19,717 nt of DNA from Anaerolineaceae bacterium (GTDB lineage Bacteria; Chloroflexota; Anaerolineae; Anaerolineales; Anaerolineaceae): the NCBI GenBank assembly GCA_003158355.1, contig PMIV01000244.1, positions 1-19,717 of the forward strand. Reading direction: 5' to 3'. Below are positions 8,520 through 16,488 of the stretch, in pieces. Each line of letters opens with the position of its first letter. Positions within the stretch are counted from its first letter, which is position 1. The translations under genes and the position numbers were made by a program. The notes beneath the pieces were generated by a model, which saw nothing but the letters and a program-made list of their open reading frames with translations, ran no database searches and was not told where the DNA came from.

Positions 8520-9152
8520 ATGTTAAACTTACTAGTTGCCATGATCAAAGCCTTCTTGTCCTTTTTCGTTCCATTATTCATGTTGTCACCTGTGACAGCG
8601 GCTATACCTGCCGTTGAGATCACTTCTCCGCAAACCGGGCAGGTGCTGCAGGGAAATATTAGCATTAAAGGAACTACATCGGCAGACGGATTTGTCTCAG
8701 GAGAAATTTCGTATGCATATGATCAAACGAATAATGAGACCTGGTTTTTGATTGGCGCACTTACGCAGCCTGTGACTAATGATGTCCTGGCGGTTTGGGA
8801 TACTTCCACGATCAGTGACGGTGATTATAAAATCCGCTTGTCTGTAAAATATTCAGATGGAGATGTAAAAGAATCTGTGCTGGATCATGTTCTGGTACGC
8901 AATTACACCGCAGTTGAAAGCACATCAACTCCAACTCAGGTTATTGTCGAAGCTTTACCTTCGACTCCGACTCTGACTCCGACAATCACATTGTCTCCGG
9001 AAGTGATAGTTACGCCTTATCCGGCGAACCCAGGAGCCTTAACAGATTCTCAATTTCAAAAAGAGCTGAAGTCTGGAGTAATTATTGGTTCTGTAGCGGC
9101 TGCTTGTTTGGGGATTTATGCCTTGTTTCGCTATTTAAAATTTCACAGGTAG
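8520..9152 (+). CDS. Secreted Ig-like protein with C-terminal membrane anchor
   Basis: A 210-residue exported protein without a known activity. A signal peptide covers about residues 1-28 (hydrophobic 'MIKAFLSFFVPLFMLSPVTA'). It is followed by a beta-rich Ig/fibronectin-like domain (about 30-130) opening with 'PAVEITSPQTGQVLQGNISI' and ending 'GDYKIRLSVKYSDGDVKES', a Thr/Pro/Ser-rich spacer (about 133-168), and one C-terminal transmembrane helix (about 182-203) with a basic tail. It is probably displayed outside the membrane, held by the C-terminal helix. Proteins of this style beside pth are, from memory, common in Anaerolineae. ATG 8520 (weak ribosome binding site) or ATG 8541 could be the start; both retain the signal. 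First gene of the operon with pth (8-bp gap) and mfd. Confidence 0.72.
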   Translation: MLNLLVAMIKAFLSFFVPLFMLSPVTAAIPAVEITSPQTGQVLQGNISIKGTTSADGFVSGEISYAYDQTNNETWFLIGALTQPVTNDVLAVWDTSTISDGDYKIRLSVKYSDGDVKESVLDHVLVRNYTAVESTSTPTQVIVEALPSTPTLTPTITLSPEVIVTPYPANPGALTDSQFQKELKSGVIIGSVAAACLGIYALFRYLKFHR

Positions 9153-9160
9153 GCTTTCTA

Positions 9161-9787
9161 TTGGATGCACTCTTCGAAAAACTTCATCAACAAATAAATC
9201 AGGGAATTACGACTCAAAATACTTATTTAATTACCGGTCTGGGGAACCCCGGGCGGGAATATCGGTTAACCCGGCATAATGTCGGTTTTATGGCAATCGA
9301 TGCGTTGGTGAAAGAATGGAGTCTCACTACACAAAAAATCCAAAGCAAAGCCATCATTACCACTGGAAATATTAAAGGGAATAAAGTCATATTAGCCAAA
9401 CCGCAAACCTATATGAACCTTTCGGGTCAGGCAGTATCCGGGTTAATGAATTTCTATAAAATTTCTCTGGATCATCTGCTGGTGATCCACGATGATATTG
9501 ATCTTCCTTTCGGGACGATTCGTATCCGTCCGGGAGGAGGATCGGCAGGACAAAAAGGAGTTGGTTCTATTATTGAGAGGTTGGGAACGCAGGAATTCGC
9601 GCGCATGCGTTTGGGAGTAGGCAGACCGCCTGGCCAGATGGAGTCGGCCGATTATGTTTTGCAGTCTTTTTCAAAAGAAGATGAAGAGTTTTTGAAGGGT
9701 TTCTTACAAAAAGCCGGTGAGGCTGCTGAAGAGTTCATTATTCAGGGGTTGAACGCCGCGATGAATAAATTTAATGGTTCTTTTTAA
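9161..9787 (+). CDS. pth: Peptidyl-tRNA hydrolase
   Basis: Cleaves peptidyl-tRNAs released from stalled ribosomes. With TTG 9161 it is 208 residues. Recognisable are 'GLGNPGREYRLTRHNVGF' (the asparagine is N29, the catalytic histidine H39), 'KPQTYMNLSG', 'HDDIDLPFG' with the catalytic aspartate, and 'RMRLGVGRPPG'. The loop that reads G-H-N-G in E. coli (H113, N114) is 'AGQKGV' here, replacing both residues (see findings). TTG 9161 was chosen because it sits 8 bp after the upstream stop with an AGGTAGG-like ribosome binding site; ATG 9104 would overlap the previous gene by 49 bp. Even so the protein has about 20 extra N-terminal residues compared with E. coli Pth. Middle gene of the operon, followed by mfd after 14 bp. 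Confidence 0.93.
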   Translation: MDALFEKLHQQINQGITTQNTYLITGLGNPGREYRLTRHNVGFMAIDALVKEWSLTTQKIQSKAIITTGNIKGNKVILAKPQTYMNLSGQAVSGLMNFYKISLDHLLVIHDDIDLPFGTIRIRPGGGSAGQKGVGSIIERLGTQEFARMRLGVGRPPGQMESADYVLQSFSKEDEEFLKGFLQKAGEAAEEFIIQGLNAAMNKFNGSF

Positions 9788-9801
9788 TCAAGGGATAATA
9801 A

Positions 9802-12800
9802 GTGCTTGATATCATTCGTGAGCATTCCGCTTACATAGATGTTCTTGACCAAATTAAAGTGGGTAATCAGGTTTCGGGGCTGGCTCTGGCTCGTTCTGCA
9901 CGCTTGCCTGTGCTGGCTGCGTTAGCTCTAGATTTGAACGTCCCTATAATATTGGTCACGGACAAAAGTGATAAAGCACTAATGATGATGGACGAACTGG
10001 GATTTTGGCTGCCAGATCGTCCGCGCTTTCATTTTTCAGAACCGACACCGTTATTTTATGAACCGGCCGCCTGGGGAGCAGTCACGAGACGCGACCGTTT
10101 GCAGGCATTAACTGCACTGGCCATGTACCATTTGCCGGGTGAAAAGAAACTGGCAGAACCACCAGTAATCGTCACTTCTTTGCGGGCTTTGATGACGCGT
10201 ACTTTACCAAGGCGTGATTTCCTGGTCAATAGCAAAACAATTCACTTAAACCAAACTGTAAACCCGGAAGATCTGCAAAAAAACTGGGTAGGAATCGGTT
10301 ATGAAGCCGTGGATACCGTGGTCGATTTTGGCCAATTTTCAAGGCGGGGTGGAATCCTGGATGTTTGGCCGCCTACAGAACCATTCCCGGCCCGGTTGGA
10401 GTTCTTTGGCGATGAAGTGGATACATTACGCCAATTTGACCCTGCCAGCCAGCGCACGATTCGAAAATTGGAAGAATTGCTGATTACTCCTGCCAGAGAA
10501 TTCTTGCCAGCCAAAGCAGAGGGTTTGATCCCGGATGGGGTAAATCTGGATGAGTTCTATATCCCATTAATTCACCGCATGGCTTCCTCCATTTTGGATT
10601 ATTTACCCAAAAATGCGCTTGTATTGATTGATGATGTGGGGAATATTCAATCATTTGGAGAAGAGGTAGAAGAACAGGCAATTAAACTTAGGCAAGAGAG
10701 TGTGGAAGAAGGAATCCTGCCAGAGAATTTCCCTGTTCCCTATTTGACCTGGTCAGAACTGATCGATATGATCCAGGCCTCGCGCTGGTGCGAACTGGGT
10801 AGGTCTACATCCGAAGAAGCCAGTCCATTGGCAGAAGCATTCACGCCGGGGGAACGATTCGGCGGTCATCTGAATACTTTTATGGATGCACTTGAAGAAG
10901 ATTGCCTGGACGATATTCCATCTGTTGTAGTCACCCGGCAGCTTTCAAGGATTCGAGAATTATGGAATGAAGTATCAGACAATCTGGAGGGGAAGTTACA
11001 ACCTCGTTTTCTGGAAGGGACATTAAGCGAAGGCTGGATACTCTCTGAATCTGGAAGACCGGTCATTGAACTGATCACTGACAGTGAAATGTTTGGTTGG
11101 GAGCGCCAACAACCCAGGCCGCGAATGAGTTCCACGCATCAACCGCCGGAAGCCACTTTTAATGATCTTAACCCGGGGGATTGGGTGGTTCATGTCGATT
11201 ATGGCGTGGGTAGATTTTCCGGTTTGGTACGACGCACGCTGGATGGCACGGAACGTGAATTTTTATGCGTGGAATACGACAACGGCGACCAGTTATTCGT
11301 ACCGATTCATCAGGCCGACAGGCTAAGCCGCTATATTGGACCGGAAGGGACCACGCCGCAGCCATCGAGACTTGGCAGTGTGGAATGGGCGCAAACCAAG
11401 CAAAGTGTGCGGGAAGCGGTCATTCACGTGGCACAAGACCTGTTGGAATTGTATGCGAAGCGTGAATCGGCGAAAGGTTATGCTTTCAAAGCGGACACGG
11501 CCTGGCAGCAAGAACTGGAAGCCAGTTTCCCGTATGTCGAAACCGATGATCAAATACGTGCCATCAATGAAGTCAAGCACGATATGGAAAAACCAAAGCC
11601 GATGGATCGTTTGTTATGCGGTGATGTGGGATATGGCAAAACTGAGGTCGCGCTGCGGGCAGCTTTCAAGGCTGTAATGGATGATAAACAGGTTGCCTTA
11701 CTGGTACCCACGACCGTCCTGGCTCAGCAGCATTATGAGACGTTTAAGCAGCGTTTGTCTGCCTATCCGCTGACAGTGGAAATGTTGTCGCGCTTTCGCA
11801 CTCCCAAAGAACAGGACGCCATTGTAGCACGGTTGGCTCGAGGCGAAGTGGATATTATCATCGGTACACACCGGCTGATGACCTCGGATGTCGTTTTTAA
11901 AGATCTAGGCCTGGTGATCATCGATGAAGAGCAGCGCTTTGGAGTAACCCATAAAGAGCACTTTAAGAAATTGCGCACTGAAGTGGATGTTTTGACACTG
12001 ACGGCCACCCCAATCCCGCGGACGTTATACATGGCGCTGACGGGTGTGCGCGACATCTCGATTATCAACACCCCGCCGGCAGAACGGCTGCCCATTGTGA
12101 CCCATATTGGGCCATACTCTCCTAAGTTGGTAAAACAGGCGATCCTGCGGGAGATCGAACGCGGTGGACAGGTTTTCTTTGTGCATAACCGGGTGACAAC
12201 CATCTATTCAATGAAAAGTCACATCGAAAGTCTGGTCCCTGACGCGCGGATCGGAATTGCTCACGGCCAGATGGATGAAAACGAGCTTTCACAGGTGATG
12301 TCACGTTTCTCGCGCGGTGAAATTGATGTTCTGCTGTGCACTTCGATCATTGAATCCGGCTTGGACATTCCTAATGCCAATACTCTGATCATTGACCGGG
12401 GTGATACATTTGGCCTGGCTCAACTCTATCAATTACGTGGGCGGGTAGGCAGGGGTTCTCAACGAGCCTATGCTTATTTCTTTAAACACCGAAAAAAAGC
12501 GCCAACTCCCGAGGGCCAGGAACGTTTGGAAACGATCGCGGAGAATACTCAGCTAGGTGCGGGGTATTCCATTGCCATGCGTGATCTGGAAATGCGCGGA
12601 GCAGGTGAGATGTTGGGGATGAGACAATCCGGATATATTGCATCTGTTGGGTTTCACCTCTATGCGCGCATGCTGTCTCAGGCTGTTCAAGAATTGAAAA
12701 AATCAACGACAGGGTTAGACAGCAATGTTGAGAAAGCCTTCGGACTTTCTGCTGCATACATCCCTGTTTCGGTGGATTTACCACTTTCGGTCGGATTACC

Positions 12801-13191
12801 TGCAGATTATGTGGCAGATACAACCCTGCGCTTGCAGCTTTACCGCCGCATGGCTACCTTACGCGATGAAACTGAATTGGATGCTCTGGCGGAAGAGTTT
12901 GTTGACCGCTTTGGACCTTTGATCGAGCCAATCGATAATTTGATCTATCAGATTCGAGTCAAACTGCGGGCAGAAAAAGCCGGGTTGACTTCTATCACCG
13001 CAGAAGGAGATCAAATCGTCTTACGCTATCCGCCCTTGCCAGGCGGCATTACTTCACGAGAATTGAAATTCGTTCATCCCTCAGCACGGGCAGGGAAAAA
13101 TGCCTATTGGATGCAATTTGATGAATCTGATCTCCAATGGAAGCAAGAATTATTAGAAGTCATTACCGAAATTGCTAATTCTCGCATCTGA
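9802..13191 (+). CDS. mfd: Transcription-repair coupling factor Mfd
   Basis: A DNA translocase that displaces RNA polymerase stalled at lesions and recruits UvrA. It has 1129 residues, standard length. Domains in order: UvrB-like N-terminal region (about 1-330), linker, CarD-like RNA-polymerase-interaction domain (about 455-520, 'NPGDWVVHVDYGVGRFSGL'), helicase core with motif I GDVGYGKT (607-614), DEEQ box (708-711), 'LTATPIPRTLYMALTGVRD', 'CTSIIESGLDIPNANTLII' and 'QLYQLRGRVGRG', and the C-terminal TRCF domain (about 990-1090). The GTG start at 9802 has AAGGG eight bases upstream. Last intact gene of the operon. Its TGA stop is immediately followed by the ATG of a broken membrane-protein frame. 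uvrB lies 1.2 kb further on in the same direction. Confidence 0.98.
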   Translation: MLDIIREHSAYIDVLDQIKVGNQVSGLALARSARLPVLAALALDLNVPIILVTDKSDKALMMMDELGFWLPDRPRFHFSEPTPLFYEPAAWGAVTRRDRLQALTALAMYHLPGEKKLAEPPVIVTSLRALMTRTLPRRDFLVNSKTIHLNQTVNPEDLQKNWVGIGYEAVDTVVDFGQFSRRGGILDVWPPTEPFPARLEFFGDEVDTLRQFDPASQRTIRKLEELLITPAREFLPAKAEGLIPDGVNLDEFYIPLIHRMASSILDYLPKNALVLIDDVGNIQSFGEEVEEQAIKLRQESVEEGILPENFPVPYLTWSELIDMIQASRWCELGRSTSEEASPLAEAFTPGERFGGHLNTFMDALEEDCLDDIPSVVVTRQLSRIRELWNEVSDNLEGKLQPRFLEGTLSEGWILSESGRPVIELITDSEMFGWERQQPRPRMSSTHQPPEATFNDLNPGDWVVHVDYGVGRFSGLVRRTLDGTEREFLCVEYDNGDQLFVPIHQADRLSRYIGPEGTTPQPSRLGSVEWAQTKQSVREAVIHVAQDLLELYAKRESAKGYAFKADTAWQQELEASFPYVETDDQIRAINEVKHDMEKPKPMDRLLCGDVGYGKTEVALRAAFKAVMDDKQVALLVPTTVLAQQHYETFKQRLSAYPLTVEMLSRFRTPKEQDAIVARLARGEVDIIIGTHRLMTSDVVFKDLGLVIIDEEQRFGVTHKEHFKKLRTEVDVLTLTATPIPRTLYMALTGVRDISIINTPPAERLPIVTHIGPYSPKLVKQAILREIERGGQVFFVHNRVTTIYSMKSHIESLVPDARIGIAHGQMDENELSQVMSRFSRGEIDVLLCTSIIESGLDIPNANTLIIDRGDTFGLAQLYQLRGRVGRGSQRAYAYFFKHRKKAPTPEGQERLETIAENTQLGAGYSIAMRDLEMRGAGEMLGMRQSGYIASVGFHLYARMLSQAVQELKKSTTGLDSNVEKAFGLSAAYIPVSVDLPLSVGLPADYVADTTLRLQLYRRMATLRDETELDALAEEFVDRFGPLIEPIDNLIYQIRVKLRAEKAGLTSITAEGDQIVLRYPPLPGGITSRELKFVHPSARAGKNAYWMQFDESDLQWKQELLEVITEIANSRI

Positions 13192-13527
13192 ATGGATTTG
13201 CTGCCTTTGGTGGTAGCACTTCTAGTATGGATAAATTGGCAGACATTCTTGGCAATCCCAATTGGCTTTGGGCTTCAAGTGGTTTCCTTGGTCATTCTGG
13301 AAATGGATGTGCGCAGGCACGAGGTTCCTGGCGATTTTCGTCGACGATTTTATTGAGTGAACGTCTGGCTTTTACTGCCAGTGCTGTTGATTGGGTTTAC
13401 GTTTGGGCTGGCACATTTTTATCCGCGTCCTTATAGTCATCTGGCATTGTTAATGATTATTCTTGGGCAGTACCTGATACAGGGAATGATTCTGGAGTTT
13501 TTACTGAAGCGACATTTAACACATTGA
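13192..13527 (+). pseudogene. Small membrane protein frame broken by one in-frame TGA
   Basis: Reading from the ATG directly after the mfd stop gives 111 residues in one frame, interrupted only at codon 55 by TGA (13354-13356). The first part (54 residues) begins MDLLPLVVALLVWINWQTFL and contains about two short hydrophobic segments, ending in a charged 'DVRRHEVPGDFRRRFY'. The second part (56 residues) contains two more hydrophobic helices ('VWLLLPVLLIGFTFGLA' and 'LALLMIILGQYLIQGMILEF') and ends in 'LLKRHLTH'. The character is continuous across the stop, so a single nonsense change (TGG to TGA would restore Trp) is the simplest reading. Alternatives are two tiny coupled genes (TGA is followed directly by GTG) or a sequence error. 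No family recognised. No ribosome binding site is seen, so translation would depend on coupling to mfd. Confidence 0.6.
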
Positions 13528-13567
13528 GTGTTTGACTGGTTAATTCCCAGGTACCGCTTCAATTCGT

Positions 13568-13720
13568 CACGGCATTCACAAGAAAGCTTGACAAACGCCA
13601 AAATAAATGTCATCGCGAGCCTTGGGCGTTCTTCCCAAGGCGTGGCGATCTCAGTCCGGGGAGAGACACACAATGAGAACCGGGAAAATGAGGCCATGTT
13701 TCATTCTTGTGAAAACCGTG
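13568..13720. mobile_element. MITE-like non-autonomous element with TIRs and 9-bp target duplication
   Basis: The left end CACGGCATTCACAAGAA (13568-13584) and the reverse complement of the right end, CACGGTTTTCACAAGAA (13704-13720), match at 15 of 17 positions. The perfect 9-mer TCAATTCGT flanks the element directly on both sides (13559-13567 and 13721-13729), as expected of a target-site duplication. The 153-bp interior has no credible gene but carries a hairpin repeat (13608-13653). The length, terminal inverted repeats and duplication define a miniature inverted-repeat transposable element. A 9-bp duplication is known for several IS families, including the IS4 and IS1 groups; the parent transposase is not in the window. 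Confidence 0.75.
13608..13653 (+). repeat. GCGAG-type hairpin repeat, copy 1 (inside the MITE)
   Basis: Starts TGTCATCGCGAG and ends GCGATCTCA. It folds as ATCGC/GCGAT (13612-13616 with 13645-13649), an internal loop, then CCTTGGG/CCCAAGG (13620-13626 with 13634-13640) around a seven-base loop. It matches the widespread bacterial interspersed repeat whose ends read GTCATTGCGAG and GCAATCTC, known from memory in many genomes including Chloroflexota. Confidence 0.7.
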
Positions 13721-13739
13721 TCAATTCGTTCAGGAGACG

Positions 13740-13767
13740 TTGACAATTAGAAATATAGTTCTATAAT
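13740..13767 (+). promoter_or_regulatory. orphan promoter with consensus -35 and -10
   Basis: TTGACA (13740-13745) and TATAAT (13762-13767) are both perfect consensus hexamers with a 16-bp spacer. Predicted start near 13774. The -10 lies inside a dyad (13749-13781): AGAAATA pairs with TATTTCT and CTATA with TATAG. No intact gene follows for about 620 bp until uvrB, so it may drive uvrB with a long leader, an RNA, or nothing. Confidence 0.5.
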
Positions 13768-13773
13768 AATATA

Positions 13774-13935
13774 GTATTTCTCTTCACTGTAGTCAGAAAC
13801 TGGCTGGGAATTGAGATTTGTCAGGATATTTGCAGCAAAGAGAATTTCCGATTGGGACGAAAGGCGCGGTTGCTTGCCCTGGTCTTATTGGGTTATATAC
13901 CCGACCGAATGGAATGGCGCAATTTGCTTAGATGA
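13774..13935 (+). other. possible gene remnant (53 open codons, no start)
   Basis: One frame stays open for 53 codons to a TGA at 13933-13935 and reads in a protein-like manner ('SKENFRLGRKARLLALVLLG', then 'YIPDRMEWRNLLR'). It has no ATG, GTG or TTG with a ribosome binding site at its beginning and no recognised family. It could be the C-terminal scrap of a lost gene, or chance. It lies just after the orphan promoter. Confidence 0.25.
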
Positions 13936-14005
13936 GACGTGAACATTGAATGATGATGGGTAGAAAAACTGGCAAGTTTGGTGTATTCAAAGTCAACCTG
14001 AGAAT

Positions 14006-14066
14006 TGTCTTTGCGAGACCTGTTGCTTTTCAGGTTGAAGCAATCTCACCCTCGTCTATTGAGATT
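14006..14066 (+). repeat. GCGAG-type hairpin repeat, copy 2 (diverged)
   Basis: Starts TGTCTTTGCGAG (14006-) and continues to GCAATCTCA (14048). It folds as TTGC/GCAA (14011-14014 with 14040-14043) and ACCTG/CAGGT (14018-14022 with 14031-14035), the same two-stem layout as copy 1 with compensating base changes. A second stem AATCTCA/TGAGATT (14042-14048 with 14060-14066) follows. It has no CACGG-type inverted repeats around it. Confidence 0.6.
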
Positions 14067-14263
14067 TATCTCTAAAGGGTTATTGTCATCGAGTTTCGGT
14101 ATTTAGGTGAGTAAGGACGCAAAATCTTGGTCAGGTAGTCTGAAAATATGATAATAATTATAGTTTGATGCATAATCACAAAAGTGACAGTAATTTGTTG
14201 TAGTAGACATAAATGTAATGATTTGTATTTATTCGTTCCAGCAGTTAACGCAACCATGAATCA

Positions 14264-14287
14264 AAATCGGTTTTTTAGAAATCGGTT
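14264..14287 (+). repeat. 9-bp tandem direct repeat before uvrB
   Basis: AAATCGGTT occurs at 14264-14272 and 14279-14287, a 15-bp period, about 110 bp before the uvrB start. It could be a paired regulator site or chance in AT-rich DNA; there is nothing else to support a function. Confidence 0.25.
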
Positions 14288-14397
14288 CCAATTGAAAGCA
14301 ATTCTATGCAAAGTTGGTGACATTAGCGGATAAACTTTTTGAAATATGAAAGACAAAACCAAGTCGAGTATTTATCGGTAAGAGATAGGATCATGCT

Positions 14398-16449
14398 ATG
14401 GAATTTAATCTTAAAGCCCCATTTATTCCGACCGGAGACCAGCCGGATGCGATAAAGAAAATAGTTGAAGGATTGCAGAAGGGATACCGCGACCAGGTGA
14501 TCCTGGGTGCCACGGGTACCGGCAAGACCTTCACCATGGCCAACATTATCCAGCAGATGCAAATGCCTGCCTTGATCATGGCCCATAACAAGACTCTGGC
14601 CGCTCAGCTTTATACGGAATTCAAAGAATTCTTCCCGGATAATGCGGTTGAATATTTTGTTTCGTACTACGATTATTATCAACCGGAAGCCTATGTCCCG
14701 CGCCAGGACCTATATATTGAAAAAGAGACCGATATCAACGAAGAGATCGATAGACTGCGTCTGGCAGCCACGACCGCGTTAATGTCGCGTAAGGACGTCA
14801 TTATCGTGGCCTCGGTCTCCTGTATTTACGGTCTGGGCAGCCCTGAAAATTATGCCGGGGTGGTGATCCGTTTCAATGTGGGTGAGATCTACCGGCGAAA
14901 TGCCTTGCTGCGCCGACTCATCGAGAGCCAGTATCAGCGCAACGATATGGAGCTGCGCCCCGGGGTCTTTCGTGTGCGGGGAGATACCATTGAAATCTTC
15001 CCGGCTTATGAAGAGAAAAAAGCAGTACGGGTCACCTTTTTTGGCGACGAAGTGGAGAAGATTGTTGAGTATAGCCCGCTAACCGGTGAAATTTACTCAC
15101 AGCCAGCCCACATGGAAATATTTCCGGCCAAACACTACATTGCCAGCGAAGAACGCCTGAAACAGGCAATTGTCGATATTGAGCAAGAACTGAACGACCA
15201 GGTAACTTACTTTAAAAATAATGGTAAATTACTGGAAGCCCAGCGCATTGAACAACGCTGCCGTTATGATCTGGAAATGCTCAAAGAAGTGGGCTATTGT
15301 TCAGGTATTGAGAACTATTCACGGCACCTCGATCAGCGGCCCGCTGGGTCTCCGCCTTGGACCCTGATGGATTACCTGCCCAGTGAATACCTGTTAATCC
15401 TGGACGAATCACACATGACAGTACCGCAAATTCGCGGAATGTACCACGGTGACCAATCCAGAAAAGGTACGCTGGTGGAATATGGATTTCGCCTGCCTTC
15501 CGCTATGGATAACCGACCGCTTACCTTTGAAGAATTTCAGAAGAAAATGGGATTCACGATCTACACTTCGGCAACACCGGCAGAGTACGAGATGAACCGT
15601 GCTGACCAAATTGTGGAGCAGATCATTCGGCCTACTGGGCTTCTTGATCCTGTTATTGAGGTACGTCCCACCAAGGGTCAGGTGGATGACCTTTTTGCCG
15701 AGATCAAGCTGCGGACAGAAAAGGGCGAGCGCGTTTTGGTCACCACGCTGACCAAACGCATGGCAGAAGATTTGGCTGATTATTTACTTGAATTAGGGGT
15801 AAAAGTTCATTACCTGCATTCTGAGGTGGAAACTTTAGAGCGGGTGGGAATCTTGCGCGACCTTCGCCTGGGAATATTTGATGTGATTGTGGGGATCAAT
15901 TTACTGCGCGAAGGTCTTGATCTGCCTGAAGTTTCACTGGTAGCGATCCTTGATGCGGATAAGGAAGGTTTCCTGCGCTCCGCAACTGCTCTAATTCAAA
16001 CCACAGGCCGGGCGGCTCGTAACGTCAACGGCAAAGTGATTATGTATGCAGATAAAATGACGGATGCCATGAAGAAAGCTATCGATGAAACCGATCGCCG
16101 CCGCAAGAAACAAGGCGATTATAACAAGGAACACGGCATCGAACCCTTTACGATCATCAAGGCTGTTCACGATATTACCGAACAATTATCATCCACCCCG
16201 GCGATGATGGCTGAGCGGCGCGGCGAATATCGAGCCGGGAATAAAAAGGCTCCTACTATTCCTGAGAGTGAGATCAAGCGGTTGATCGCTGAAATGGAAC
16301 AACAGATGCGCGAAGCTGCCAAGAATATGGAATTTGAGCAGGCAGCGGTTTTCAGAGATCAGATCATTGATCTGCGCAATTTGTTAGCGGATGAGTCAAA
16401 TATTGCCCCATGGAAAAAAGCACGTTTGATGGCTGGCGAGATAGAATAA
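14398..16449 (+). CDS. uvrB: UvrABC system protein B
   Basis: Damage-verifying ATPase of nucleotide excision repair; loaded onto DNA by UvrA, it then recruits UvrC. 683 residues, normal length. Walker A GATGTGKT is at 37-44. The damage-clamping beta-hairpin region starts at about 90 ('[12 protein letters not shown]'), followed by the UvrA-interaction domain. The DESH box (336-339) is followed by '[20 protein letters not shown]', then helicase motifs V/VI ('[20 protein letters not shown]', '[19 protein letters not shown]'). The C-terminal UVR motif (about 625-665, '[11 protein letters not shown]') binds UvrA/UvrC. ATG 14398 has a weak AGGAT upstream. It lies downstream of mfd in the same direction but separated by 1.2 kb of repeats, so it is probably transcribed on its own. 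Confidence 0.98.
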   Translation: MEFNLKAPFIPTGDQPDAIKKIVEGLQKGYRDQVILGATGTGKTFTMANIIQQMQMPALIMAHNKTLAAQLYTEFKEFFPDNAVEYFVSYYDYYQPEAYVPRQDLYIEKETDINEEIDRLRLAATTALMSRKDVIIVASVSCIYGLGSPENYAGVVIRFNVGEIYRRNALLRRLIESQYQRNDMELRPGVFRVRGDTIEIFPAYEEKKAVRVTFFGDEVEKIVEYSPLTGEIYSQPAHMEIFPAKHYIASEERLKQAIVDIEQELNDQVTYFKNNGKLLEAQRIEQRCRYDLEMLKEVGYCSGIENYSRHLDQRPAGSPPWTLMDYLPSEYLLILDESHMTVPQIRGMYHGDQSRKGTLVEYGFRLPSAMDNRPLTFEEFQKKMGFTIYTSATPAEYEMNRADQIVEQIIRPTGLLDPVIEVRPTKGQVDDLFAEIKLRTEKGERVLVTTLTKRMAEDLADYLLELGVKVHYLHSEVETLERVGILRDLRLGIFDVIVGINLLREGLDLPEVSLVAILDADKEGFLRSATALIQTTGRAARNVNGKVIMYADKMTDAMKKAIDETDRRRKKQGDYNKEHGIEPFTIIKAVHDITEQLSSTPAMMAERRGEYRAGNKKAPTIPESEIKRLIAEMEQQMREAAKNMEFEQAAVFRDQIIDLRNLLADESNIAPWKKARLMAGEIE

Positions 16450-16488
16450 AATGCGTCATTTCAATTCAGAGAGAGTATTTACCATTCT

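Larger units (their letters stand above)
13936..14397. other. non-coding stretch upstream of uvrB
   Basis: No credible reading frame on either strand. It contains hairpin repeat copy 2 (14006-14066), a partial third start of the same repeat (TTGTCATCGAG at 14083-14093), and a short direct repeat (14264-14287). A clear promoter directly before uvrB was not found, and no LexA-type box of the Gram-positive GAAC-N4-GTTC form was seen. Confidence 0.5.

Noticed and set aside
9104..9160. Upstream ATG 9104 as the pth start
   Set aside because: Would overlap the membrane anchor of the previous gene by 49 bp and add residues not typical of Pth; TTG 9161 has a ribosome binding site and a clean 8-bp gap.
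13354..13356. Selenocysteine or reassigned UGA in the post-mfd membrane frame
   Set aside because: folC, lon, nnr, mfd and the 91-residue gene all end with TGA, and no SECIS-like hairpin was seen right after 13356; a nonsense mutation is simpler.
13437..13697. Minus-strand open frame across the MITE
   Set aside because: Spans the left target duplication, inverted repeat and hairpin, with no start signal or recognisable domain; antisense to the broken membrane protein at one end.
14083..14093. Third copy of the GCGAG repeat (TTGTCATCGAG)
   Set aside because: Only the first 11 bases resemble the repeat start; no matching GCAATCTC end or hairpin follows, so it was not listed as a copy.
14170..14190. 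Palindrome TCAC-AAAA-GTGA
   Set aside because: Only a 4-bp stem in AT-rich DNA; expected by chance.
9802..16449. mfd and uvrB as one repair operon
   Set aside because: Same direction, but separated by 1.2 kb of repeats, an insertion-like element and a broken gene; co-transcription is unlikely without RNA evidence.
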